In this document: in pieces, positions 32,264 through 40,890 of the stretch
Layout of the letters: every line of letters begins with the position of its first letter
How positions within the stretch are numbered: position 1 is the stretch's first letter
Assembly (NCBI RefSeq): GCF_900411375.1
Contig: NZ_LS423006.1
Span: 1 to 64,000, forward strand
Direction: 5' to 3'
From: Lentilactobacillus raoultii
Lineage (GTDB): Bacteria > Bacillota > Bacilli > Lactobacillales > Lactobacillaceae
DNA length: 64,000 bases
The notes under the pieces: generated by a model
What the model saw: only the letters and a program-made list of their open reading frames with translations
Databases searched by the model: none
What the model was told of the DNA's origin: nothing
Translations under genes and position numbers: made by a program

Positions 32264-32680
32264 ATGAAGCGTATTTATTTCATTTGTACCGGTAACTCAT
32301 GTCGAAGTCAAATGGCGGAAGGTTTTGCTAAACAAGAATTGAGTTCAGAATGGCAAGTCAAAAGTGCTGGGCTTGAAGCTCATGGTGTTAACCCTTTAGC
32401 AATTCAAGTGATGCAAGAATTAAATATCGATATTTCTAATAATCAATCAACATTAATCGACCCAACTTATCTGAAGCAATGCAATGTGGTAGTGACACTT
32501 TGTGGTGACGCTCGTGACCGCTGCCCAACAACGCCATTAACAACTCATAAAATTCATTGGCCACTACCAGATCCTGCTAACGCAACCGGCACACTGGATG
32601 AAAGGCTAGTAGTCTTTCGAACGGTCCGTGATCAAATTAAAAATCGGGTTATAGCTTTGGCAAAACAATTAGCTTATTGA
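32264..32680 (+). CDS. arsC: thioredoxin-coupled arsenate reductase / LMW-phosphatase family
   Basis: 138 residues. The P-loop FICTGNSCRSQMAEG gives nucleophile C8, and TLCGDARDRCP gives the redox pair C80 and C87, spaced as in Staphylococcus aureus ArsC (10, 82, 89). WPLPDPANATGTLDE is the conserved region after the redox helix. Reduces arsenate to arsenite in the cytoplasm. No ArsR or arsenite pump lies nearby, so it works alone or with a distant pump. Overlaps the end of xerS on the other strand by 7 bases. Confidence 0.9.
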   Translation: MKRIYFICTGNSCRSQMAEGFAKQELSSEWQVKSAGLEAHGVNPLAIQVMQELNIDISNNQSTLIDPTYLKQCNVVVTLCGDARDRCPTTPLTTHKIHWPLPDPANATGTLDERLVVFRTVRDQIKNRVIALAKQLAY

Positions 32681-33771
32681 TCCTTCTGATTTTTGTGCAA
32701 CTGATTGAGCGCCTGTCGTTGCTTAGTATCCACAATATGGGTATACAAACCAGTGGCTTTAGTAGAAGTTTGTCCAAGTTGGGTTGCCACCAAATGCTCA
32801 TTGTTAGTTTCTAAATATAATTTGGAAGCTAGCGTATGTCGCAACTTATGAGGGGTAATTCGAACGTGGTTAAACGCCTGTGAGTATTTAGCCACCAGTA
32901 ATTCAACGGTGGCTGTCGAAATTCGTCGTGGTTGGGTGGCCCCTTTTGTCAAAAAGAGGGCAGGGGTGGCCTTGATAGCTTGATAGCGGGTAGTTCGAAT
33001 CTCTAAATATGGTTTAATGTAGGGAATGACCCAGCTGGCAATCGGTACCGCATCACGCTTGCCGCCTTTACGTTGAACAGAAACAGTGGCTTTTCTTAAG
33101 CTTAAATCTCGTAAATTTGCATTGGCTAATTCAGAAACTCGAATGCCGGTTCCTAACATCAGCGCATTAATAGCGACGTCGCGTTCACGATCCCGCTCAT
33201 ATAATTTAGCCAAGCGTTTGCCAGTGACCTTTTGACCGTATTCATTTTGAATAAAATCTAGGTAACGAACATCAGCATCGCCGAGCATTAACTTATCTTT
33301 AATGTTGTGAGCCCGAGTTTGATAGGTTTCACTTTCTGGAACCAAGCTGATCTTTTTCATGACATTTCGATAAAAATACGGTTCACCGTCATCGTTTTCA
33401 GATTCCTCAGTTAAAAAGCGAAATAGTGCAGATAAAGCGTTCAATGATCGATTAACTGTTCTGTGTGATAGTGTTCCTTGTGGTCGGCTGGCAGATTCTT
33501 TACCGCGATTTAGAAGAAACGCCTTATACAATTCCATGTCCTGTTTTTTTAAATGTTCCAGCTCAGCAAGTGGAATGTCTTTAATATCACTGGCAGAAGT
33601 GATGTTAGTTGCAATCAGCCAGTTGAAAAAGCGGTGAAACTCACTCAGATATTGATAAAGGGTTGCTGGTGACAGGGGCACCGTTGATTTTTCCAAATAG
33701 TAATCTTGGACATAATCGGGCATTTGTTGAACTAGTGCATCATTATTAGCAATGTAAGCTTCTTTTTTCAT
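32674..33771 (-). CDS. xerS: site-specific tyrosine recombinase XerS
   Basis: 365 residues from the ATG at 33771 (four upstream codons lack a better site). N-terminal SAM-like domain with MPDYVQDYYLEKST and FHRFFNWLIATNI, typical of XerS. Catalytic residues: Arg in LGTGIRVSELAN, His-x-x-Arg in TPHKLRHTLASKLY, His/Tyr in TGLYTHIVDTKQ. XerS alone resolves chromosome dimers at a dif-like site in streptococci and some lactobacilli. It is a housekeeping gene, not evidence of a mobile element. Confidence 0.9.
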   Translation of the reverse strand: MKKEAYIANNDALVQQMPDYVQDYYLEKSTVPLSPATLYQYLSEFHRFFNWLIATNITSASDIKDIPLAELEHLKKQDMELYKAFLLNRGKESASRPQGTLSHRTVNRSLNALSALFRFLTEESENDDGEPYFYRNVMKKISLVPESETYQTRAHNIKDKLMLGDADVRYLDFIQNEYGQKVTGKRLAKLYERDRERDVAINALMLGTGIRVSELANANLRDLSLRKATVSVQRKGGKRDAVPIASWVIPYIKPYLEIRTTRYQAIKATPALFLTKGATQPRRISTATVELLVAKYSQAFNHVRITPHKLRHTLASKLYLETNNEHLVATQLGQTSTKATGLYTHIVDTKQRQALNQLHKNQKDQ

Positions 33772-33844
33772 TAAAATCACCAAATTTATTTTAAATAATT
33801 GTATGGTAAAATTGAATTTACGGGGGCTTTCGGACTTTTCACAG

Positions 33845-33882
33845 ATATAACTTAATAAAATACTGGTTTTATTAAGTTATAT
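33845..33882. repeat. perfect 16-bp inverted repeat upstream of xerS
   Basis: ATATAACTTAATAAAA (33845-33860), loop TACTGG, TTTTATTAAGTTATAT (33867-33882). It lies 74 bases upstream of the xerS start in an AT-rich spacer of 254 bases between divergent genes. It may be an autoregulatory site, a recombinase binding site or a hairpin in the leader. I could not find a clear match to the streptococcal difSL core here. Confidence 0.7.
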
Positions 33883-34025
33883 TATATCATAAAATTAGGT
33901 GATTTTCGGTGTAAATATTTGACCAAAAATTAAAAATTCATTAGTATGAAATAGACGAACAAAATTAGTCAAAAGAGGTTTTCAGATGAAACTGGATTAA
34001 TAAGTAAATAAAGGGGGGCTTTCAT

Positions 34026-34892
34026 ATGATGGTTGATATGAAGCAAATTCATGGTATTCAGTTGGACATTCTACGGAAAGTAGCGAGGCTGAGTGCCAAA
34101 CACCATATCAAATATTTTATGACTGGAGGCTCCGCAATCGGTGCTGTGCGTCACCACGGATTCATTCCATGGGATGATGATATTGATATTGGATTAACTC
34201 GACATGATTTTGAAAAGTTTCTTCAAGTAGCACCAACGGAATTTGAGTCTACAGACTATTTTGTTGAAGAAAATCGGCTAAATCCGGCTTATGAATACGA
34301 TTTTGCCAAAGTGATGTTTAAAGGAACCAGAATTTTGGAACGTGGTCGTGAAGAAGCCAAGTCAAAAAATGGTATTTTTATTGATGTTTTTCCGTTTGAC
34401 AAAATGCCAATTAATAAGCGTCAACAGCGTCAGCAAAAACACGTTCTTCAAGCAATCTTGACAGAGATTCGGCGACGGTTTTATCCAGATCTGTTCCCAA
34501 ATTTACCGTTGGATGCCCAATATACGTCAATGACATTAGAACAACTTTATGACTTACGATTCAGAATGATGACAAAATATGATCATCATGCTCGTTTACC
34601 GTATATCAACTTATCATCGCCGTATGAATATGGTAAAGAACGAATTTTGCCAAATGAAATGAATCGATTCATTAAGATGCCATTTGAAGACATGTCGGTA
34701 CCGGTCTTGGCTGCATATGATTCATACTTGACAAGATTGTATGGCGATTATATGAAACTACCGCCGGTTGAGAAACGCATTCAGCGTCATATTTTAAAAG
34801 CATCGGTTGATAATCCACAAGTTTTGTCCGAAGACGATCCGGACAACCAAAGACAAATTCGACCAAATCAATTTGAGGCTGAAGCTGGTTAA
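34026..34892 (+). CDS. LicD family phosphotransferase
   Basis: 288 residues. The LicD nucleotidyltransferase fold is shown by YFMTGGSAIGAVRHHGFIPWDDDIDIGLTRHDFEKF with GG-S and the D-x-D metal ligands, and FIDVFPFDKMP. LicD proteins transfer phosphocholine or other phospho-substituents to surface polysaccharides or teichoic acids. GGGGGG lies 7 bases before the first ATG. Single gene with its own terminator; the acceptor is unknown. Confidence 0.88.
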   Translation: MMVDMKQIHGIQLDILRKVARLSAKHHIKYFMTGGSAIGAVRHHGFIPWDDDIDIGLTRHDFEKFLQVAPTEFESTDYFVEENRLNPAYEYDFAKVMFKGTRILERGREEAKSKNGIFIDVFPFDKMPINKRQQRQQKHVLQAILTEIRRRFYPDLFPNLPLDAQYTSMTLEQLYDLRFRMMTKYDHHARLPYINLSSPYEYGKERILPNEMNRFIKMPFEDMSVPVLAAYDSYLTRLYGDYMKLPPVEKRIQRHILKASVDNPQVLSEDDPDNQRQIRPNQFEAEAG

Positions 34893-34942
34893 GAACAATC
34901 TTTAAAAAATAAATAAAATCAATTTATCTGTTTATCTGTGAT

Positions 34943-34986
34943 TAAGAAACGCCAACTAGTTTAATGACTAATTTGACGTTTCTTTT
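34943..34986 (+). terminator. terminator of the licD-type gene
   Basis: AAGAAACG...CGTTTCTT with an inner CTAGT/ACTA pairing and a T-rich 3' end. Confidence 0.75.
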
Positions 34987-35087
34987 CATTTAAGCACTTA
35001 CTTCTGATAATGTATATTATGTAAAGTAGAGTTTATATTAAAAACACTTCTCAATTTCAAGGCACTTCCCTCTATGTTGTTGTTGAA

Positions 35088-35122
35088 TTAAAAAAGTCAT
35101 CAACTAAATTACGTGATGACTC
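35088..35122 (-). terminator. terminator of the folate operon tail
   Basis: On the minus strand GAGTCATCA...TGATGACTTTTTT follows the GNAT gene by about 30 bases; the last T-run makes it a good terminator for the whole fol unit. Confidence 0.8.
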
Positions 35123-35150
35123 AACTAAAAGCAAACGATTGTTCATTTTC

Positions 35151-35591
35151 TCAAATAATTTTATCAAATGTTTCAATTTCCAAGCGTTTACTGAACTTTA
35201 ATTTTTGCCAAAAACGTTCGCCAACCTGATTGTGCTTCATCACAACCACCGAAATTTTGCGAATTCCGACATCATGAAGTTGTTTGATAACTAAATTAAC
35301 CAGTTTGGTTGCAATGCCTTCACGCCGAAAGTCCTTATCAACTGCCAAATGGTAAATTCGCCCTCGTCGACCATCCGTAGCACCTAAAATAGTTCCTACC
35401 AATTGATGTTCTTTTTCAGCTACAAAACAAAAATCTGGGTTGAATTGAATTAAACGACTGATTTCTTCAAAACTATCATCAAAATCACGTAAATTCATAC
35501 CAGGCGTTTTTTCCCACAAAGCATATGCATCCGGGTAATCTTCTACCGCCATTTTACGAATGCCAACCAATTCATCAGGAGATTCTGCCAT
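35151..35591 (-). CDS. GNAT family N-acetyltransferase
   Basis: 146 residues. Acetyl-CoA binding motif A is HLAVDKDFRREGIATKLVNLVIKQL (R/Q-x-x-G-x-G/A pattern), followed by VGERFWQKLKFSKR. Substrate unknown. It lies 14 bases downstream of the amidohydrolase-like gene at the end of the folate cluster and is followed by the terminator, so it belongs to the same transcript. Confidence 0.85.
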   Translation of the reverse strand: MAESPDELVGIRKMAVEDYPDAYALWEKTPGMNLRDFDDSFEEISRLIQFNPDFCFVAEKEHQLVGTILGATDGRRGRIYHLAVDKDFRREGIATKLVNLVIKQLHDVGIRKISVVVMKHNQVGERFWQKLKFSKRLEIETFDKII

Positions 35592-35605
35592 ACTTCCCGC
35601 CCCTT

Positions 35606-36400
35606 TCAGTTTGATTCATTTAAACCAATTGTTAATGTTTCAAAGATCTTTTGAAGTCGTTGTTTTGTACAATTAAAAGTACTCGGATCCCAACCATTCA
35701 ATACTTCTTCGTCAAAAAATCGTTTTCCAATATATTGATTATATCGTAATTCAATTTGAAGTGCTTGAACACCAGTTTGACTACCATAATGTCGTGTAAT
35801 GTACCCGCCACGAAATGGGAAATTCTCTTCGACTGTATAGTTTTGGGCTTTAAAAAGCTGTTTGAATTCCGCTAAAGTGGCTTGTGACGCTGTTTGGTTA
35901 AAATCATTTCCCAAAACAACATCAGCGGTTGGCTTAGTAGTTGAATGAGTGTATTCGGCAAAACTATGCAAGTCGAGCAGTAGCACTTTACCAAAAACAG
36001 CTAGTTTGTTTTTTAACAACGCATCAAGTTGCTGATGATAAGGCTTATAATATTGATTAATTCGCGAATCAATCTCTAACGGGCTTAATGGCCATTTATA
36101 TAACGGATGACCAAAAGTATTTTGGGCATAGATTAAATGGTAATAGGTGCCACTAAGTTTTTCTTTTGGATCACGGTTTGGATCAATTAGGTATCGATTG
36201 AGATTGTTTTCCAAAACTGTAAAACCTAATTTGGGCAAAAAGTCATATAATTCTCTTAAAAACCAGTCTGTGTTTGCTAAAATGGCGGTCGGTAAAAGCT
36301 GTTGTGCCATTGAACTTGTGATTTTAGTGCCACTGTGAGGCAAGTCAACCACTACAGGAAATCGATTCAGATTTGCATTATAAACTCGAAAATTAGCCAT
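35606..36400 (-). CDS. N-formylglutamate amidohydrolase-like protein
   Basis: 264 residues. VVVDLPHSGTKI, TDWFLRELYDFL, NRYLIDPNRDP, LLLDLHSFA and FRGGYITRHYGSQTGVQALQIELRY match the N-formylglutamate amidohydrolase family, with the Zn-binding H, D, H and E present. In histidine degradation this enzyme deformylates N-formylglutamate; here its gene starts directly after the Nudix stop codon within a folate operon, so a folate or formyl-glutamyl substrate is possible but unproven. AGGTGGT before the ATG. Confidence 0.8.
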   Translation of the reverse strand: MANFRVYNANLNRFPVVVDLPHSGTKITSSMAQQLLPTAILANTDWFLRELYDFLPKLGFTVLENNLNRYLIDPNRDPKEKLSGTYYHLIYAQNTFGHPLYKWPLSPLEIDSRINQYYKPYHQQLDALLKNKLAVFGKVLLLDLHSFAEYTHSTTKPTADVVLGNDFNQTASQATLAEFKQLFKAQNYTVEENFPFRGGYITRHYGSQTGVQALQIELRYNQYIGKRFFDEEVLNGWDPSTFNCTKQRLQKIFETLTIGLNESN

Positions 36401-36937
36401 TTAACCACCTGCCGTTATTAAGGAAAAGTACTTGGTGAATTCAGCCGGTGCCTGGGACAAAGTCAGTAATGGCACCGGTAATTCAGCATCACTTTTTGAC
36501 CCGCTAGCTAATCTGAAAGTAAACCGAAAATCGATATGTTGATGGGCCGCTTCATCCTTAATTGGGTTGGCAGGAATGGAAATTAGATTAATGTCAATTA
36601 ATTGACCGCTTTGATCTTGTACCTGATAGCCAGTTTCTTCACGAAATTCTCTCACTGCACAAGCCAATGGCATTTCGCCCGGTTCCACATGTCCAGCAGG
36701 TAAAAGCGTGGCCTTTAAATATGGATGGCGAATAAAAAAGATTGACTGCCTTAAAAAGACGACCGCACTAGCGGATAAATGTAAAGGCGATCGTCGATTT
36801 CGCAACCCAGTTTTGTTCAGTTGAATAAGGCGCTTCAATTCTGTTATTTTGTTAGTTCTAATCCAAGGAAAATTTGAATGATTTAATCTTGTCAGTTCTG
36901 ATAGGATGACATTAAGAAAAATTTCTGATGGCGCCAT
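36401..36937 (-). CDS. Nudix hydrolase, candidate dihydroneopterin triphosphate pyrophosphatase
   Basis: 178 residues. Complete Nudix box GHVEPGE...REFREETG (G82, E88, R96, E97, E100, E101, G103). It lies between folP and the amidohydrolase-like gene, and folate synthesis needs a Nudix enzyme (FolQ type) to remove pyrophosphate from the FolE product. This makes it the best candidate, by context. Other Nudix substrates are possible. AAGAGGTG precedes the ATG. Confidence 0.75.
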   Translation of the reverse strand: MAPSEIFLNVILSELTRLNHSNFPWIRTNKITELKRLIQLNKTGLRNRRSPLHLSASAVVFLRQSIFFIRHPYLKATLLPAGHVEPGEMPLACAVREFREETGYQVQDQSGQLIDINLISIPANPIKDEAAHQHIDFRFTFRLASGSKSDAELPVPLLTLSQAPAEFTKYFSLITAGG

Positions 36938-36972
36938 ACCAACACCTCTTTAACTAAAGACTCAAGTTCAAA

Positions 36973-38070
36973 TTAAGCTAACAACGATGCCTTTAACAAA
37001 TTAAACGTTTTAATGAGCCATTCGGTTTCCTTAACATCATGAACACGGATGATCCGACCGCCTAAAACGGTCATCAATGATTCAAAAAGTAACGTCGGAA
37101 TCAATCGATCATCTGCCGAATCTAAATCAAATAGCTGCTTCGAGAAGCTTTTACGTGAAATGGCAATCATGATTGGAACTTGATACTTTGCCATGAACTT
37201 TGTGAATTGCATTTTGATCACATCCAAAGTTAAAGTACTGTGGTTTGAAAAGCCAACACCTGGATCCAGAACAATATTTTCCTTTTCAAGTCCCGAAGCC
37301 GTTAGATTACTTATTGTATGTGTAAAGAAATTGGCCATTGTTTCTGGTAAAGTTTCCGGTTGCTCATTAAAGAGTCGGCCATTGAACATGCTAACTACCG
37401 CCGGCTTGTATTTTGCAATTAAGTCTAATTTAGTTTTCGATTTAAAACCATCGATATCATTGATAATTTGAATGCCGTTCTTAAGGGCCTCTTCCACAAC
37501 CTCATCGGTATTAGAGTCAATTGCTAAAATAATGTTTGGAAATCGTTGATGAATTGCGTCAAGGAATGGTTTAATTCGGCCCCACTCTTCTTTTGCACTA
37601 ATATCGTCAAAATGTGGTTTCGAAGACTTACCGCCAACTTCAAAAATCGAAGCACCAGCGGCCATTTCAGTTTCAATTCTTGCAAGAACACCGTCAATCG
37701 ACGCATTTCGCCCACCATCATAAAATGAATCTGGTGTTAGATTTAAGATCGAATAAATCAACGGATTGGTTGTAATATCAAAATCAAATCCTGGACCTTT
37801 GAAATGAATCCCGGCTGTCGCGATGATTTGTTCTAATTGGTGTTGACCATCATTAGCTTCAAAAATAGTTGGCCAAGCTTTAATCACCTGGTTAATTTCA
37901 TTGATGGTTAATGTCGTCATAACGAAAGTTGGCTCGATTACCAGATGACGCGTCTTTTTGGTTAACAATTGAATCAGTTTGGTCCGTTCAGAAGTACTGG
38001 TAACTTCAAATAACAATGTTAATTTATTTGATAAAGTTTCGCTTGGATTAACAATCTTTTTAATTTTCAA
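36973..38070 (-). CDS. folP: dihydropteroate synthase, divergent
   Basis: 365 residues from a TTG at 38070, 8 bases after AGGAG; a GTG three codons earlier touches that site. About 90 residues precede the TIM barrel, longer than typical. Barrel motifs: YSILNLTPDSFYDGG, LAIDSNTDEVVEEAL, IINDIDGF, LDPGVGFSNHSTLT, AISRKSF, IIRVHDVKET. The second loop, usually DIGGESTRPG, reads EVGGKSSKP, changing residues that touch p-aminobenzoate and pyrophosphate. Joins p-aminobenzoate to the pterin. Overlaps folC by 11 bases. Confidence 0.85.
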   Translation of the reverse strand: MKIKKIVNPSETLSNKLTLLFEVTSTSERTKLIQLLTKKTRHLVIEPTFVMTTLTINEINQVIKAWPTIFEANDGQHQLEQIIATAGIHFKGPGFDFDITTNPLIYSILNLTPDSFYDGGRNASIDGVLARIETEMAAGASIFEVGGKSSKPHFDDISAKEEWGRIKPFLDAIHQRFPNIILAIDSNTDEVVEEALKNGIQIINDIDGFKSKTKLDLIAKYKPAVVSMFNGRLFNEQPETLPETMANFFTHTISNLTASGLEKENIVLDPGVGFSNHSTLTLDVIKMQFTKFMAKYQVPIMIAISRKSFSKQLFDLDSADDRLIPTLLFESLMTVLGGRIIRVHDVKETEWLIKTFNLLKASLLA

Positions 38071-39388
38071 CGGGCTCACTCCTAGTCAATAAATAAGTTC
38101 GAATGGGATTAAGTAAATAAAATGACCCAACGATAAAAATAATGGTATTGCTGCCGGCACGTTCAATAGCTGCATTTAGCGCATCAATCGGTGAAAGAAA
38201 GTTTGGATAGTGTTTACCTGTCAAGCGAAAGTATACATCAGATAATTTATCTGGTGATAGTTCACGCTTTTGATTAACTGGTTCAGTAATGATGAATGAT
38301 GTGTTTTTTAAAGAAATCAAGTGTTTAACAGCAGCTTCATATGACTTATCTTTTAAAAAACCGTTAACAATGATCTTTGGCGTTTCGCTATACAGTTGAT
38401 TAACCGTTTTTGTAAATGCTTGAATCCCATCCGGATTATGCGCACCATCTAAAATAATTTGTGGTTTCTGTTGAACAGTTTCAAAGCGGCCTGGAATTGT
38501 TAGCGTTGACAAAGCTTGATTAAGAATTTGGTCAGGCGATTTTTGATTCGCTACTTTCGTAATAAAATCGAAAAACCAAGTTAAGACAGTTGCTAAATTT
38601 TCAAGTTGGTAAACACCGACCAGGTTAAAATTAAAATGATCGCTTTTGTTTAAATTCGGCAATTTATAGTTGATTTGTATAACATTTTTCTTTCGATTGG
38701 CATTTAATCTAACATGCTTAGTCGTTAAAAACGTTGCCTGCTTTAAATGAGCTTCTGACTGCAACACATTAAATGCTGGTGTCGGCTGATTAGGTGCAAC
38801 GATCGTTGTGTTATGAGGACGAATGATTTTTGACTTGGTAGTTGCAATTTCAGTAAGATTACGACCCAGAATCCCCACATGATCCAAGCCAATCTTTGTA
38901 AAGATAGAATACATGGTGGTAAAAACTGCGTTGGTTGCATCTAATTCCCCACCTAAGCCACATTCTAAAACAACGTATGTGACCTTTTGATTGGCAAAAT
39001 AAAGCATCGCTGCTAAAAACTGGGCTTCAAACTCTGAAACTTGATTATTCCTAAATTGTTGTCTTGTTAAGGTTTGCTCGATCAAAGTAAGTTGAGCATC
39101 AAACTCATCTTGCGAAATATCTTTAAAATCAACTTGGATCCCGTTTAAAATTGTTCCAATGTATGGGCTGGTAAACAGACCAACCCGCTCTCCCAAACTG
39201 CGTAAAATCGATGCGATCATTGTAGCTGTTGATCCCTTGCCATTTGTCCCACACACATGAATGATTTTAAATTGCTTATCTGGATTTCCTAATACCTTGA
39301 GAATTTCTTTCAATAAGCTAATTCGATCACCTTGATCGTAAAGAAATGATGGGAATTCGCTTATTTTAGTTTCAGAGTTTTTTATCAT
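38060..39388 (-). CDS. folC: dihydrofolate synthase / folylpolyglutamate synthase
   Basis: 442 residues from the ATG at 39388, 5 bases after AGGTGA. Mur ligase fold: P-loop HVCGTNGKGSTATMIASIL, FTSPYIGTILN, EFEAQFLAAMLYF, LECGLGGELDATNAV, TKIGLDHVGILG, and ILDGAHNPDGIQAF in the C-terminal domain. Adds glutamate to dihydropteroate and to folates. Overlaps the end of folKE by 17 bases. Confidence 0.9.
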   Translation of the reverse strand: MIKNSETKISEFPSFLYDQGDRISLLKEILKVLGNPDKQFKIIHVCGTNGKGSTATMIASILRSLGERVGLFTSPYIGTILNGIQVDFKDISQDEFDAQLTLIEQTLTRQQFRNNQVSEFEAQFLAAMLYFANQKVTYVVLECGLGGELDATNAVFTTMYSIFTKIGLDHVGILGRNLTEIATTKSKIIRPHNTTIVAPNQPTPAFNVLQSEAHLKQATFLTTKHVRLNANRKKNVIQINYKLPNLNKSDHFNFNLVGVYQLENLATVLTWFFDFITKVANQKSPDQILNQALSTLTIPGRFETVQQKPQIILDGAHNPDGIQAFTKTVNQLYSETPKIIVNGFLKDKSYEAAVKHLISLKNTSFIITEPVNQKRELSPDKLSDVYFRLTGKHYPNFLSPIDALNAAIERAGSNTIIFIVGSFYLLNPIRTYLLTRSEPVEN

Positions 39389-40442
39389 TAATGTCACCTA
39401 TTGAGTTCAAAAATGCTGTTTGCAAGTTATGATTTGTATCAAAGACTCCTGAAAAACGAATGGTTCGAGTAGATGAATCGGCTTTCTTAACGCCACGCAT
39501 TTCAACACACATATGACGGGCATCGACGACGACGGCAATTCCTTTAGGCGCTAGAATTCGAGTTAGTTGCGCCACAATGTCGTCAGTCAGCTTTTCCTGA
39601 AGGCTTAATTTGCGTGATACAAAATCTACTAATCGGGGAAGTTTGCTTAAGCCAATGATTGTTTCATGATCTGGAATATAAGCAATATGCACTTTACCCC
39701 AAAAAGGCATCATGTGATGTTCACACATGGAATAAAATGGGATATCCCGCATTAAGACCATTTTTGGATCATTTGACGTTTGATTTTTGAACAGCTTATA
39801 ATCTTCAAAATTTTCCAAGCCTTCCGATGAGAAGATTTCATGGTACATCCGTGAAACTCGATTAGGGGTTTCAACTAATCCCGGCCGATCGGGATCTTCA
39901 CCAATTCCTGTTAGAATCGCTCTAACTGAATTTTCAATTGATTGATCAGATTGCGATTCTTTCTTTACTAATTTAATAGTTTGGTCCTTTTCTTGGAGTG
40001 ATTTAATTTGAGATTTAATCTTTGCATAGTTAGGGAAACCATCATCAATAATTTCAAGCGTTGGGACTAAGACAAACAGCCGATTAAAGGCTTCAGGATG
40101 AGGTACTTTTAAATCGCTTGTTGAAATTTTTTGATCTCCCCAAAAGATTATATCAATGTCAAGGGTTCTGGGCCCCCAATGAATATCTCTTGTTCGATGA
40201 AGCGTTAACTCAATTTGATGAATGACTGTCAGCAAGGCTTCAGGTGAATGAGTCGTTGTGATTTTCAGTGCGATATTAATAAATTGACGTTGCTTGACGT
40301 TACCAACCGGCGAAGTTTCATAAAAGCTTGATCGCTTATTAATTAAAATGTGCGCGTCATTTCCTAAGAGTTCAACTGCTCGGTTGATATAGGCTTCTCG
40401 ATTACCAATATTACTTCCTAAACTTAAAATGATATTTTCCAT
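39372..40442 (-). CDS. folKE: HPPK / GTP cyclohydrolase I fusion
   Basis: 356 residues: residues 1 to about 150 are 6-hydroxymethyl-7,8-dihydropterin pyrophosphokinase (LSLGSNIGNREAYINRA, SSFYETSPVGN, RDIHWGPRTLDIDIIFWG, VPHPEAFNRLFVLVP); about 165-350 are GTP cyclohydrolase I (GEDPDRPGLVETPNRV, FYSMCEHHMMPFWG with zinc Cys/His, GLSKLPRLVDFVSRKL, VVVDARHMCVEMRG). The fusion supplies the first and fourth steps of pterin synthesis. A folKE fusion is known in Lactococcus. Shares one base with the folB stop codon. Confidence 0.92.
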   Translation of the reverse strand: MENIILSLGSNIGNREAYINRAVELLGNDAHILINKRSSFYETSPVGNVKQRQFINIALKITTTHSPEALLTVIHQIELTLHRTRDIHWGPRTLDIDIIFWGDQKISTSDLKVPHPEAFNRLFVLVPTLEIIDDGFPNYAKIKSQIKSLQEKDQTIKLVKKESQSDQSIENSVRAILTGIGEDPDRPGLVETPNRVSRMYHEIFSSEGLENFEDYKLFKNQTSNDPKMVLMRDIPFYSMCEHHMMPFWGKVHIAYIPDHETIIGLSKLPRLVDFVSRKLSLQEKLTDDIVAQLTRILAPKGIAVVVDARHMCVEMRGVKKADSSTRTIRFSGVFDTNHNLQTAFLNSIGDINDKKL

Positions 40443-40795
40443 TATGATTGTTTCATCTCGATTTCTACATTGTCAAAAACACCGTCAACCGGCAAATTAA
40501 GTTTACGAACACGCACTGTGACTGTTTGAATTCGTTGATCTAATTGCTTAATCGCGTTAATAATTTTTTGGGCTAGTGTTTCGATTAAATTAACGTGATT
40601 TTGTTCAATAATTTTTTGAATCATTGGATAAAATTCACCATAACTCACTGTACTTGATAGTTGGTCATCCATTGGTGTTGCATCTACAGCTACTTCCAAA
40701 TCGATTTGAATTGTTTGACCAATTTTCTTTTCTTCCGAATAAACACCAATATGTCCATGGAACTGCATATTTTGGATTCTAATTTTATAACTCAT
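40442..40795 (-). CDS. folB: dihydroneopterin aldolase
   Basis: 117 residues, usual length. IRIQNMQFHGHIGVYSEEKKIGQ at the start, IQIDLEVAVD, TVSYGEFYPMI, NLIETLAQKI and VRVRKLNLPV identify FolB. Cleaves dihydroneopterin to hydroxymethyl-dihydropterin. GAAGAGGT precedes the ATG. First gene of the biosynthetic run; a terminator-like hairpin lies between it and folT, so expression could come by read-through. Confidence 0.92.
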   Translation of the reverse strand: MSYKIRIQNMQFHGHIGVYSEEKKIGQTIQIDLEVAVDATPMDDQLSSTVSYGEFYPMIQKIIEQNHVNLIETLAQKIINAIKQLDQRIQTVTVRVRKLNLPVDGVFDNVEIEMKQS

Positions 40796-40843
40796 ATTAA
40801 CCTCTTCTAGTTGTTGGGACAGCTCACCTTTTAAAAGACAACA

Positions 40844-40888
40844 AAACGGCTCGCCACAATAATTGATTGTCTGACGTGCCGTTTCTCA
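40844..40888 (-). terminator. terminator or attenuator between folT and folB
   Basis: On the minus strand AACGGC...GCCGTTTTG with inner ACAAT/ATTGT pairing. The tail is T-rich but interrupted, and only 48 bases remain before folB with no clear promoter, so partial read-through is plausible. Confidence 0.65.
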
Positions 40889-40890
40889 AA

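Noticed and set aside
32674-33771. Tyrosine recombinase as evidence of an integrated element
   Set aside because: It matches XerS, a housekeeping chromosome-dimer resolvase; no att-like repeats, excisionase or phage genes lie nearby.
36147-37728. Plus-strand frames opposite the amidohydrolase-like and folP genes
   Set aside because: No ribosome binding sites and no protein-like conservation; the minus-strand genes are well supported.
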